Source of the DNA: an uncultured Pelagibacteraceae bacterium
GTDB taxonomy: Bacteria > Pseudomonadota > Alphaproteobacteria > Pelagibacterales > Pelagibacteraceae
Reading direction: 5' to 3'
Length of the DNA: 64,000 nt
Assembly: GCA_902604245.1 (NCBI GenBank)
Contig: CACKXQ010000001.1
Coordinates: 62,001 to 126,000 of the forward strand
Position numbers and translations under genes: made by a program. Below are positions 1 through 7,350 of the stretch, in pieces (the first letter of the stretch is position 1; each line of letters begins with the position of its first letter). Below the pieces are notes generated by a model. The model did not search any database. It was given only the letters and a program-made list of their open reading frames with translations, and was not told where the DNA came from.

Positions 1-114
1 ATTTTCTCGGGCATCTCCTCCAGGCATGCCTTCACATGAAACCAGTGAAATTAAAACGAATCCTGAAATGACTAAATCTCTAACTTTTTTAAAATACGAC
101 ATTATTCTTTCCAT
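1..114 (-). CDS. Lipoprotein N-terminus, cut by the window edge
   Basis: Only the first 38 codons are present; the rest lies before base 1. The product begins with a short basic stretch, a hydrophobic segment and a lipobox-like LVSC at about residues 24-27, followed by EGMPGGDAREN. It would be exported and lipid-modified at that Cys. The start at 114 was taken; an in-frame ATG at 102 is equally good. The sequence just after the Cys recalls alphaproteobacterial DUF3576 lipoproteins, but that is a weak recollection from a few residues. It is divergent from the porin across a spacer of about 200 bp. Confidence 0.5.
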   Translation of the reverse strand, partial: MERIMSYFKKVRDLVISGFVLISLVSCEGMPGGDAREN

Positions 115-207
115 AAATTGGTTTTAGTTTAAAAAACTTAAAAATTAAAAGGATTTTTTCAAATATATCAAAAAAAACCAATAAAATGGTATTTTTTAGT
201 GATGTAT

Positions 208-226
208 TATTGCAACACTATTGCAA
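208..226. repeat. Tandem TATTGCAA repeat upstream of the porin
   Basis: TATTGCAA occurs at 208-215 and again at 219-226, separated by CAC. The 11-bp period is one helical turn, so a protein could contact both copies on the same DNA face. It lies in the 207-bp spacer between the divergent lipoprotein gene and the porin gene, which otherwise holds no reading frame. A regulatory role is inferred, and the factor is unknown. Confidence 0.4.
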
Positions 227-267
227 AATAAAGTCTTAAATTTAATTATTAAAATAAATTACTTAAA

Positions 268-307
268 TTAATTGTTAAACAAGTCGTGTTTAATATTAAA
301 CAATTAA
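268..307 (+). promoter_or_regulatory. Inverted repeats in the porin leader
   Basis: TTAATTGTT at 268-276 is perfectly complementary to AACAATTAA at 299-307. Inside and partly overlapping this lies the 14-bp perfect palindrome GTTTAATATTAAAC at 288-301. The block ends 14 bp before the porin ATG, just before its AAAGG ribosome binding site. It could be an operator or, if transcribed, alternative mRNA hairpins near the binding site. All-AT arms make chance possible. Confidence 0.4.
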
Positions 308-321
308 CGAAAGGTAATAAT

Positions 322-1254
322 ATGAACAATCTAAAGAAAATAGGTTTGACTGCATTAGGTACTGCCTTAGTTGCATCTTCAGCTAACGCTGCAGATATTA
401 CTATGTCAGCAACTAGCAAAATAACCTACACAGGAGCTGAAAACGGCGTTGGTGGTAATACATGGTCTATGTCAGACTCAATCTCTTTCTCTACAACTGG
501 AGAGATGGATAATGGTATGACTATAACTCATGGTATTGAGTTAGATGGACCAGCAATTGATGCTAACAGTATTGCGATTAATACTGGTGATATGGGAACA
601 TTAACATTTGTTGGTGGTGGAACTACTGGAGTAATTACTCAGTGGGATGATTTAACTCCAACTGCTAACGAAGAAGCACATGCTGCAGGACCATACAATG
701 GTACTCCGTCTTCAGTACATGGTGGTGGAGCTCAAACGCATAACTTATTCATTTACGACTATACTGTAACTGATGGTTTAGCGCTTAAGGCATCTTATGC
801 ACCTTCAGGATCAGCTTTCGTAGAAGGTTCAACTGAATACGGTGTAAAATACACTGGTATTGACGGTTTAACTGTTTACGCTGCAATGGGTGAAAACAAT
901 GATGCGGCAGCAGGAATTGACAACGTAAACGTAGCAGCAATATACACTGCTGGAGCTATGTCAGTTGGTTTCCAAACTAACGATGTTGACCATGCAACTG
1001 CAAACTCAGATAGAGACTCAACAATGATTGGTATCTCTTACGCAGTAAGCGATGATCTATCTGTATCATTGAACACATCTACAGTTGAGCATGAAAGTTC
1101 AACATTAGATGACCAAGAAGCAACTGGTATTTCATTCTCATACACATCTGGTGGAATGACTATATCTGGATCATATGGTACAATGGATAACGTAGCTGGA
1201 ACAAGCACTGTTGATAACAATGCATACGAAATGAATGTGGCATTTGCATTCTAA
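322..1254 (+). CDS. Outer-membrane porin, SAR11 type
   Basis: A 310-residue protein with a clear Sec signal (MNNLKKIGLTALGTALVASS, cleavage after ANA) followed by Gly/Ser/Thr/Asp-rich, alternating sequence that reads as beta strands. It ends in AFAF, with the terminal Phe typical of outer-membrane beta-barrels. Length and composition fit Gram-negative porins that pass small nutrients. The frame is open from 286, but the ATG at 322 has an AAAGG ribosome binding site just upstream and begins directly with the signal peptide, so it was chosen. It is monocistronic, with a long upstream spacer and a GC-rich terminator, as expected for a highly expressed gene. Codon choice is less extreme than in its neighbours. 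The solute is not known. Confidence 0.85.
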   Translation: MNNLKKIGLTALGTALVASSANAADITMSATSKITYTGAENGVGGNTWSMSDSISFSTTGEMDNGMTITHGIELDGPAIDANSIAINTGDMGTLTFVGGGTTGVITQWDDLTPTANEEAHAAGPYNGTPSSVHGGGAQTHNLFIYDYTVTDGLALKASYAPSGSAFVEGSTEYGVKYTGIDGLTVYAAMGENNDAAAGIDNVNVAAIYTAGAMSVGFQTNDVDHATANSDRDSTMIGISYAVSDDLSVSLNTSTVEHESSTLDDQEATGISFSYTSGGMTISGSYGTMDNVAGTSTVDNNAYEMNVAFAF

Positions 1255-1276
1255 TTGTATTGATTAAATACTATAT

Positions 1277-1308
1277 AAAAGGGCCCCTTTTTAGGGGCCT
1301 TTTTTTTT
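1277..1308 (+). terminator. Rho-independent terminator of the porin gene
   Basis: GGCCCC and GGGGCC arms around a TTTTTA loop, flanked by an A-run on the left and a run of eight or more T on the right. One of the few GC-rich spots in the window. It overlaps the 3' end of the convergent ThiE-like gene, whose TAA stop (1291-1293) lies in the loop region and whose last two codons, GGC CCC, form one arm. It may therefore also serve the minus strand, though the T-run there is weaker. Confidence 0.85.
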
Positions 1309-1836
1309 GTTTTCAAAATAAGAAATACCCGCAATACCTTCAGCCCTTGTTAACTTAATTAGCTTTTCATTATTTTGTGATATTCCCCCAAGAGCTACAA
1401 TTGGGTTCTTTGAAAATTCTGAGACTAACTTAAACTTGTTAATACCTAAGAAATTTTTATTTTCTTTAAATATTGAAGATAAAAATATTAAATCTATTTT
1501 TTGAATTTCCTTTAACCTAATTTCTTTCAGATTATGAGCGGAACCAAAAAGTACAAAATTTTTTTTAAATTTATAACTTAGATGTTTAAAGCTAGAATTA
1601 AATGAAGGAATATAGGCTCCATCTAGATTTAATTTCATTGATAATTTTAAATTATTAGAAATCAAAAACCTGAATTTTTTCTTTTTACAATAGTTTTTTA
1701 AGTTAAGTATTTCTTTTAAATTATAATTTTTTTTATAATTTCTATAGATAATTGTGGTATTTTTAAGCTGTTTATCCAAGTTTCTTTTGTTAAATTTATC
1801 TATAAAGTAATACTTCTTAAGAAATTTTTTATGCAT
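1291..1836 (-). CDS. ThiE/TenI-family protein (thiamine phosphate synthase-like)
   Basis: A 181-residue product with late TIM-barrel signatures of the thiamine phosphate synthase family: ALGGI near residue 150 and AEGIAGISYF near 165-174. The family joins HMP-pyrophosphate and thiazole phosphate, or in TenI members has related roles. The central substrate-binding motif, usually GADGVHLGQ-like, reads as DGAYIPS here, and the chain is shorter than the usual 200-215 residues, so activity is uncertain. The N-terminus is very Lys/Asn-rich. It is divergent from yggS with the two ATGs overlapping, and convergent with the porin, sharing its terminator. Confidence 0.6.
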   Translation of the reverse strand: MHKKFLKKYYFIDKFNKRNLDKQLKNTTIIYRNYKKNYNLKEILNLKNYCKKKKFRFLISNNLKLSMKLNLDGAYIPSFNSSFKHLSYKFKKNFVLFGSAHNLKEIRLKEIQKIDLIFLSSIFKENKNFLGINKFKLVSEFSKNPIVALGGISQNNEKLIKLTRAEGIAGISYFENKKKGP

Positions 1837-2493
1837 CAGACTGTTAAAAATCTATTATCTATTCAATCCTCAATCAAATCAAAATTACTCGAATTAAATG
1901 AAAAAAAACAAATTCCTAAAATAATAGCTGTATCCAAAACTTTTAAAATTGATCATATTTTACCACTTATCGAATACGGCCATCAAGACTATGGTGAAAA
2001 CAAAGTTCAAGAAGCTATTGAAAAATGGACAGATATTAAAAAACAAAATGAAAAAATAAAGCTTCATTTAATTGGAAAACTACAAACTAATAAGGTTAAA
2101 TTTGCAGTCAAAATTTTTGATTATATCCATTCTTTAGATAGTGAAAAATTGGCAAAAAAAATTGCTGAAGAACAAAAAAAACAAAATTTAAGACCCAAAA
2201 TTTTTATTCAAATAAATCTTGGCGAAGAGAGCCAAAAATCTGGGATAATGAAGGAAAATTTATTAGATTTTTACAATTTTTCTAGAGATTTAGGACTTAA
2301 TATAATTGGAACCATGTGCATCCCACCTTTTGAAGAAGATTCCTTGAAATTTTTTTCAAAGATGAGTGAATTAAATAAATTAGTTAACTTAACAGAACTA
2401 AGTATGGGAATGTCCTCAGATTATCTTAATGCAATAGAGTTTAAATCAACCTTTTTAAGAATTGGTTCAAATATATTTGGGTTAAGAGATTAG
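1831..2493 (+). CDS. yggS: YggS/PLPBP pyridoxal-phosphate homeostasis protein
   Basis: A 220-residue member of the PLP-binding barrel family (YggS/PROSC), a cytosolic protein that buffers pyridoxal phosphate rather than a classical enzyme. The PLP lysine is in IIAVSKTF (about residues 30-37). Also visible are YGENKVQE, HLIGKLQTNK (family H-x-I-G-x-L-Q-x-N-K), and near the C-terminus SMGMSSDYL, then FLRIGSNIFG, which holds the phosphate. Length is normal. The ATG at 1831 is the only Met near the N-terminus. It overlaps the divergent ThiE-like gene by six bases and the convergent L,D-transpeptidase gene by four. Confidence 0.9.
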   Translation: MHQTVKNLLSIQSSIKSKLLELNEKKQIPKIIAVSKTFKIDHILPLIEYGHQDYGENKVQEAIEKWTDIKKQNEKIKLHLIGKLQTNKVKFAVKIFDYIHSLDSEKLAKKIAEEQKKQNLRPKIFIQINLGEESQKSGIMKENLLDFYNFSRDLGLNIIGTMCIPPFEEDSLKFFSKMSELNKLVNLTELSMGMSSDYLNAIEFKSTFLRIGSNIFGLRD

Positions 2494-2984
2494 CTTATTT
2501 TTATTTTAGTTTTCTTATTTATCAATTTAGCTAGAATTAAAAAGTCTTTTTTTTGAAGTGCCACACATCCAGACGTTGGTTTAAAATTCTTTGTTAGATG
2601 AATAAAAATTGCACTACCTTTTGATATTTTAGGTTTTTTTGAATTATAATTTATTGGAATAATAAAATCATATTTATTATCTTGCCTAAATAATTTTTCG
2701 TATCTAATCTTTTTATTAATTTTAATTAATTTATTATAATATTTTTTACTATTAACATCATCACACCATCCCATATTGTTTTTAATAGGGATACATTTTA
2801 ATTTTGTTAGAGGTTTAATATACCTGTCCTTTCTATAATATAAATTTCCTAGAGAAAATGTTCCAATTGGAGTTTTTTTATCTCCCTCAACCTTCTTTTT
2901 TGTTATTCCCTTTACTCCAATTGCACATCTGAAAATAAAATCATCAAATACAAGAGTTGCTTTATCTTTCAAAATAATTGTCAT
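2490..2984 (-). CDS. L,D-transpeptidase (YkuD) family protein
   Basis: A 164-residue product ending in the YkuD active site: IFIHLTKNF followed by PTSGCVAL, where His and Cys match the family H-x(14-17)-[ST]-x-G-C pattern. KKTPIGTFSLG near residues 36-46 is the usual entry motif. The family cross-links peptidoglycan or attaches proteins to it. No signal peptide is visible, as in other short alphaproteobacterial members, so the route to the periplasm is unclear. The start at 2984 faces the divergent winged-helix gene about 14 bp away. Confidence 0.8.
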   Translation of the reverse strand: MTIILKDKATLVFDDFIFRCAIGVKGITKKKVEGDKKTPIGTFSLGNLYYRKDRYIKPLTKLKCIPIKNNMGWCDDVNSKKYYNKLIKINKKIRYEKLFRQDNKYDFIIPINYNSKKPKISKGSAIFIHLTKNFKPTSGCVALQKKDFLILAKLINKKTKIKIS

Positions 2985-2998
2985 ATTCTATATTATAT

Positions 2999-3553
2999 AT
3001 GAATATTCAAACTTTGGTAATTTATGATTTTAAAATTTTGTATCAGATATTGGTAGAAATAGATGAGCATATTACTTTTAACTTACTTAACATAAAAAAA
3101 ATTTCTGAATTGAATTTAAAAAATGAAAATAACTATTTAATAATTTCAAATAAAAAATTAAAAGGTTTTGAAAACCAAATAACTATAAATCATTACCCAA
3201 TCGGTATTACTAAATTAATTGAGAGTATTAATATTAAATTCTTGAAAAACAAATATAATCAGCAATCTGAGATTGATCTTGGACTTTATAAATTAAATTT
3301 AAATTCAAGAAAAATTTTTAATAAAGATAAAAGTTTAGATTTAACAGAAAGAGAAACTAATATTATTATTTTCTTAAATAATTCAAAAACACCAGTTAAA
3401 ATTAGTAAATTACAAACTGAAGTGTGGGGTCATAATTCGAAATTAGAAACACATACGGTGGAAACTCATATTTATAGGTTGAGAAAAAAAATTAATGATT
3501 TTTTCAGTGATAGTAATTTTATAAAAAGTTCAAAATTAGGCTATACAATTTAG
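2999..3553 (+). CDS. OmpR/PhoB-type winged-helix regulator with degenerate N-domain
   Basis: A 184-residue product. Residues about 90-184 look like an OmpR/PhoB DNA-binding domain: DLTERETNIIIFL, then the recognition-helix region VETHIYRLRKKI and the wing ending KLGYTI. The first 85 residues resemble a receiver domain in size but show no acidic pocket or phospho-acceptor Asp. The frame is open from a TTG at 2978, but that lies inside the divergent L,D-transpeptidase gene; the ATG at 2999 was preferred. The stop overlaps the next gene's GTG by one base (TAGTG), so both are probably co-translated. No histidine kinase is nearby. The target is unknown. Confidence 0.7.
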   Translation: MNIQTLVIYDFKILYQILVEIDEHITFNLLNIKKISELNLKNENNYLIISNKKLKGFENQITINHYPIGITKLIESINIKFLKNKYNQQSEIDLGLYKLNLNSRKIFNKDKSLDLTERETNIIIFLNNSKTPVKISKLQTEVWGHNSKLETHTVETHIYRLRKKINDFFSDSNFIKSSKLGYTI

Positions 3554-5658
3554 TGAAATCAAGTGATTTAAAAATTCAGAAAAAACTGGGTTTAGCTATT
3601 GAAAATCATAAAAATAAAAAAATCCAATTAGCTGAAAAATTATATAAAGAAATATTAGTTCTAAACAAAGATCATTTAGAGGCCAATTTTCAATTGGGTA
3701 CATTATATTCACAATCACAAAATTTTAATCTCGCTAAGCCACTACTTGCTAAAGCCCAAAAGCTAAGTCCTAATAATCCAAATATAAACCTCCATATTGG
3801 TAATTTATTATTGAGTACAGGAGAGCCATTAGAAGCGATAAATTATTTTGAAAAAGTAATTCAAATACAACCTAATTTTTCGTTAGCACATTTTAACAAA
3901 GGTATAACTTTATATAATCAAAAAAAATATCATGATGCTGTAAAGTGTTTTGAAAGAGTAATTGAAATTGAACCAAATAATATTAATGCTTATAATGTTC
4001 TAGGAATTATTTTCCAAAAGACTGGAGAATTTCAAAAATCTTTATTTTATTTAAAAAAATCACTAAATATTGCCCCCAACAATTTACTTTTAGTTAATAC
4101 AGTTTTAAATTTATTTAAATCTATTCAACTATCCAATGTATCTGAGAGTAATAGTTCTGATTTAATTGAGTTATTTATTTTTCTATTTAAAAAAGACACG
4201 ATTGATCATAACGCATTATTTAATAATGCTAAAAATCTTATTTTTTTTGAAGATTCTAAAAATGAGGTTGAGCAACTTATAGACACAAATGCATTATTAT
4301 TAAATAATAATTTAGTAAACACAGCACTAAAAAAAGAACTTTTTTTACTTATTTTACAAAAAGCATTAATTAGAGATAAATTTTTAGAAAAATTTTTATG
4401 TTATATCAGAAAAGAATTTCTTTTTTTAATCAAAAATAAAAATAGAAATGAAAGTTTAATAAAAAAATTTGTAGATTTTATAATTTCTTTTGCTGAACAA
4501 TCGTTTTTAAATGAATACCTATTTTTCCAAACCGATGAAGAAATCAAAATAATCAATAACTTAAAAATTCAAATTGAAAATGATAAAAATATCAATGAAT
4601 TGGATATTGCAATACTGGCGTGTTATTTACCCTTAAGTTGCTCTAAAATAATTATCAATAAATTAGTAAATTATACTTCAAAAAATAGTTTGTTTAATGA
4701 TCTTTTACAAATGCAGATAAAAGATCCATTGGAGGAACATGAACTTAAAAGTAATATCAATTCTTTTGATGATATATCTGATGCTATTTCAATAAAAGTG
4801 AGACAGCAATATGAGGAAAATCCATATCCCAGATGGAGATATGCAGACATAGTACCTAAAAACAAGTTTTTAACAATTTTAAATAATAATATAAAACCAA
4901 ACAAAATTATTTCAAAAGACGATAATCGTATAAAAGATGTACTAATTGCTGGTTGTGGTACAGGTCAACAATTAGTAAGCAAAACCTCATACGAGAATTC
5001 AACTATCCTAGCTGTAGATTTAAGTCTTTCAAGTTTAGCATTTGCAAAACGTAAAATGCAGGAATTAAATCATAGCAATGTTGAGTTTTTGCATGGTGAT
5101 ATACTTAATTTAAGAAATTTAAATAGAAAGTTTAGTGTGATTGAGTGTGTTGGTGTACTTCATCATTTAAAAGATCCTGAGGAAGGTCTTAAAATATTAT
5201 TGAGTATATTAGAGCCGAATGGTTACTTAAAGCTTGGTCTATATAGTGAGTTTGCAAGAAAACATATAGTTGAAACAAGACAATTTATAAAAAAAAAAAA
5301 TATTGAGAGTAATATTTTAAATATAAGACGCATTAGAGAAATTATTAAAAATGATAAAAAAAATACATCATTTCAAAAACTTAATTATAATTATGATTTC
5401 TATTCAACATCTAATGTTAGAGATTTAATTTTTCATGTACAAGAACACAGATATACTTTGCCACAAATTACAAAATTACTTAGAAAATATAATTTAAAAT
5501 TTTTAGGTTTTACAAATTCATCAAATAAAAAGGAATATGCCAAACATTTCCCTAATGATTTAAAGTGTACATCGCTTGAAAGTTGGCATAATTTTGAAAT
5601 AAATAATCCAGATATATTTAAACAAATGTACCAATTTTGGGTAAAAATAAATGACTAA
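3553..5658 (+). CDS. TPR-repeat protein fused to a SAM-dependent methyltransferase
   Basis: A 701-residue product beginning at GTG. Residues about 8-185 are five or so tetratricopeptide repeats (LEANFQLGTLYSQSQNFNLA, LAHFNKGITLYNQKKYHDAV, and so on). Residues 190-400 are a helical Leu/Asn/Lys-rich linker without clear motifs. Residue 418 onward reads QYEENPYPRW, a motif that often precedes this methyltransferase type. The class I SAM fold follows: VLIAGCGTGQQ near 462, ILAVDLSLSSL, a GDIL acidic turn, and GVLHHLKDPEEGL near 533. The substrate is not evident; TPRs suggest a protein partner. It is translationally coupled to the winged-helix gene upstream and overlaps the ArfA-like gene downstream by eight bases. 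Confidence 0.75.
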   Translation: MKSSDLKIQKKLGLAIENHKNKKIQLAEKLYKEILVLNKDHLEANFQLGTLYSQSQNFNLAKPLLAKAQKLSPNNPNINLHIGNLLLSTGEPLEAINYFEKVIQIQPNFSLAHFNKGITLYNQKKYHDAVKCFERVIEIEPNNINAYNVLGIIFQKTGEFQKSLFYLKKSLNIAPNNLLLVNTVLNLFKSIQLSNVSESNSSDLIELFIFLFKKDTIDHNALFNNAKNLIFFEDSKNEVEQLIDTNALLLNNNLVNTALKKELFLLILQKALIRDKFLEKFLCYIRKEFLFLIKNKNRNESLIKKFVDFIISFAEQSFLNEYLFFQTDEEIKIINNLKIQIENDKNINELDIAILACYLPLSCSKIIINKLVNYTSKNSLFNDLLQMQIKDPLEEHELKSNINSFDDISDAISIKVRQQYEENPYPRWRYADIVPKNKFLTILNNNIKPNKIISKDDNRIKDVLIAGCGTGQQLVSKTSYENSTILAVDLSLSSLAFAKRKMQELNHSNVEFLHGDILNLRNLNRKFSVIECVGVLHHLKDPEEGLKILLSILEPNGYLKLGLYSEFARKHIVETRQFIKKKNIESNILNIRRIREIIKNDKKNTSFQKLNYNYDFYSTSNVRDLIFHVQEHRYTLPQITKLLRKYNLKFLGFTNSSNKKEYAKHFPNDLKCTSLESWHNFEINNPDIFKQMYQFWVKIND

Positions 5659-5761
5659 GAGCAAAAACTTTGTTGCTAAAGACTTATTCACAAAAAAATA
5701 TAAACCGAGAATTGTTAAACCTAAAAAAGGTAAAGGTAGTTTTAAAAGAAAGAAAAAATAA
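5651..5761 (+). CDS. arfA: ArfA-like alternative ribosome-rescue factor (36 aa)
   Basis: A 36-residue, strongly basic product whose second half, LFTKKYKPRIVKPKKGKGSF followed by KRKKK, matches the core of E. coli ArfA (a LF-x(2)-[KR] turn, then KKGKGSYMRK). ArfA enters the empty mRNA channel of ribosomes stalled on non-stop mRNAs and recruits RF2. E. coli ArfA carries an extra hydrophobic tail that makes the full-length form unstable; this one ends right after the functional core. The ATG lies eight bases inside the end of the TPR-methyltransferase gene, and the stop is 2 bp from the convergent kinase gene. The match is by eye; a generic basic ribosomal peptide is the alternative. Confidence 0.6.
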   Translation: MTKSKNFVAKDLFTKKYKPRIVKPKKGKGSFKRKKK

Positions 5762-5763
5762 TC

Positions 5764-6693
5764 TTAAAGTCTAGCTCCAATTTGTTGGATAACTTTAGAG
5801 GACATTTCAGTCCCTTTATCTAAACTTTCTTTTAGTGACATATTATTTACATGTCCATGTAAAAAACCTGCAGCAAAAAGATCTCCAGCTCCGGTCAAAT
5901 CAACAACTTTAAGACCTTCTTTTATTCCGCATTCAGCAACTTCGTCTCCATTAATTGCTACAGCACCTTTTTCACCTCTTGTTAAAACAATTATTTTTTT
6001 AAGTGATTTTGAAAAGTTAATCACTTCGTCAAAAGATTTTGCATCTATCAGAGACATTATCTCTTGCTCATTGGCAAAAGTTATATCTAATTTATTTTTT
6101 ACTAATTCTAAAAAATGAGGTTTATGTCTATCAACACAGAACTGATCTGATAATGACATTGCAACTTTGTTTGCACTTTGAATTGCTTTTTCAAAAGCTT
6201 TTTTAGGTTCTCCTTCATCCCAAAGATAACCTTCTAGAAGTATTGTTTCACTTTGTTTAATCGCATCCGAACTTACATCATTTTCGTTTATTTTTCCTGC
6301 AGTTCCTAAAAATGTGCACATCGTTCTCTCCGAGTCAGGTGTAACTAATATTAAACATGTTCCGGTAGGCAGTTCTTCTTTTTTCTTTGAATAAAAATAT
6401 TTAACATTCTCTTGTTTTAAACCATCTTCATATTTCCCGCCAAGGTCGTCATCATTTACTTTACCAATAAATCCAACTTCGTTCCCTAACTGAGATAAAC
6501 CAACTATTGAGTTAGCAACTGATCCACCTGAAACAGTTTTTTCTATTTTAAGATTTGATAATAAATCTTTAAATTCTTTATCATCAAAAATTAATTTCAT
6601 TGTGCTTTTAGTTAAATTATTTTTTGTTATAAAATCATCTTCTACTTTGCAAATCACATCTACAATTGCGTTTCCAATACCTAATATTTTCAT
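5764..6693 (-). CDS. PfkB-family carbohydrate/adenosine kinase
   Basis: A 309-residue kinase of the ribokinase/PfkB family. The N-terminus MKILGIGNAIVDV and the SGGSVANS Gly-rich substrate lid (about residues 55-62) are typical, as is the ATP/anion-hole signature VDLTGAGDLFAAGFLHG near 264-280 with the catalytic Asp of GAGD. Alphaproteobacterial members of this kind are usually annotated as adenosine kinase, but specificity cannot be read from the sequence; fructokinase or another sugar kinase is possible. It is followed on the other side of its start by nth-dapB on the same strand, 3 bp apart, so it is probably the last gene of a dapB-nth-kinase operon. Confidence 0.75.
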   Translation of the reverse strand: MKILGIGNAIVDVICKVEDDFITKNNLTKSTMKLIFDDKEFKDLLSNLKIEKTVSGGSVANSIVGLSQLGNEVGFIGKVNDDDLGGKYEDGLKQENVKYFYSKKKEELPTGTCLILVTPDSERTMCTFLGTAGKINENDVSSDAIKQSETILLEGYLWDEGEPKKAFEKAIQSANKVAMSLSDQFCVDRHKPHFLELVKNKLDITFANEQEIMSLIDAKSFDEVINFSKSLKKIIVLTRGEKGAVAINGDEVAECGIKEGLKVVDLTGAGDLFAAGFLHGHVNNMSLKESLDKGTEMSSKVIQQIGARL

Positions 6694-6696
6694 TTT

Positions 6697-7350
6697 TTAT
6701 GCTTTCTTAGTTATAAGTGGTTTTTTCCTCTTAGGATAACAAGTAGTACAGATTTTACAAGATAAACCATAACACTCTCTTGCCTTGCAAAATTCTCTTC
6801 CATAATAAATTATTTGAAGATGTAATTTATTCCAATATTTTTTAGGGAAAAGTCTTTTAAGATCTTCTTCTGTTTGAACAACATTCTTTCCGTTTGTTAA
6901 GCCCCATCTTTGTGCCAGCCTATGTATATGAGTGTCTACTGGAAAGGCAGCATGTCCAAATCCTTGAGACATGACTACACTGGCTGTTTTATGTCCAACA
7001 CCCGGTAATTCCTCAAGTTGTTCAAATGTTTTTGGAACCTTACCATTATACTTTTCAACTAAAGTTTTTGATAAATTATAAACACTTTTTGCTTTAATTC
7101 TAAAAATACCAATACTTCGTATTAATTTTTCAATTTTTTTTCTTCCCAACTTAACAAAGTGTTCAGGCTTATTATATTTTGGATATATATTTTTAGTAAC
7201 GTTATTAACATTTACGTCTGTACACTGTGCAGATAAAAGAACAGAAACTAGTAAAGTAAAAATATTTCTGTGTTTAAGAGGAATTGGCGTCTTTGGATAT
7301 ATTTTGTTTAAAGTTCGAAGAACAATTTTTGCCCTTTGCTTCTCACTCAT
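6697..7350 (-). CDS. nth: Endonuclease III (base-excision DNA glycosylase/lyase)
   Basis: A 217-residue helix-hairpin-helix glycosylase that removes oxidised pyrimidines. LLSAQCTDVNVN (about residues 38-49), the hairpin LPGVGHKTASVV with the catalytic Lys, and the catalytic Asp in FPVDTHIHRL are all present. The C-terminal iron-sulfur loop reads CKARECYGLSCKICTTC: it holds five Cys, but the spacing differs from the usual C-x6-C-x2-C-x5-C. Length is normal. The start overlaps the dapB stop by four bases, which implies coupled translation. Confidence 0.9.
   Translation of the reverse strand: MSEKQRAKIVLRTLNKIYPKTPIPLKHRNIFTLLVSVLLSAQCTDVNVNNVTKNIYPKYNKPEHFVKLGRKKIEKLIRSIGIFRIKAKSVYNLSKTLVEKYNGKVPKTFEQLEELPGVGHKTASVVMSQGFGHAAFPVDTHIHRLAQRWGLTNGKNVVQTEEDLKRLFPKKYWNKLHLQIIYYGREFCKARECYGLSCKICTTCYPKRKKPLITKKA

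Noticed and set aside
169-199. Hairpin-like A-run, ACCA/TGGT, T-run between the first lipoprotein and the porin
   Set aside because: It lies between divergent promoters, where no transcript needs ending, and the stem has only four non-A/T-run pairs broken by a mismatch.
2978-2998. TTG start for the winged-helix gene
   Set aside because: It lies within the divergent L,D-transpeptidase coding sequence and adds seven residues without support; ATG at 2999 is better.
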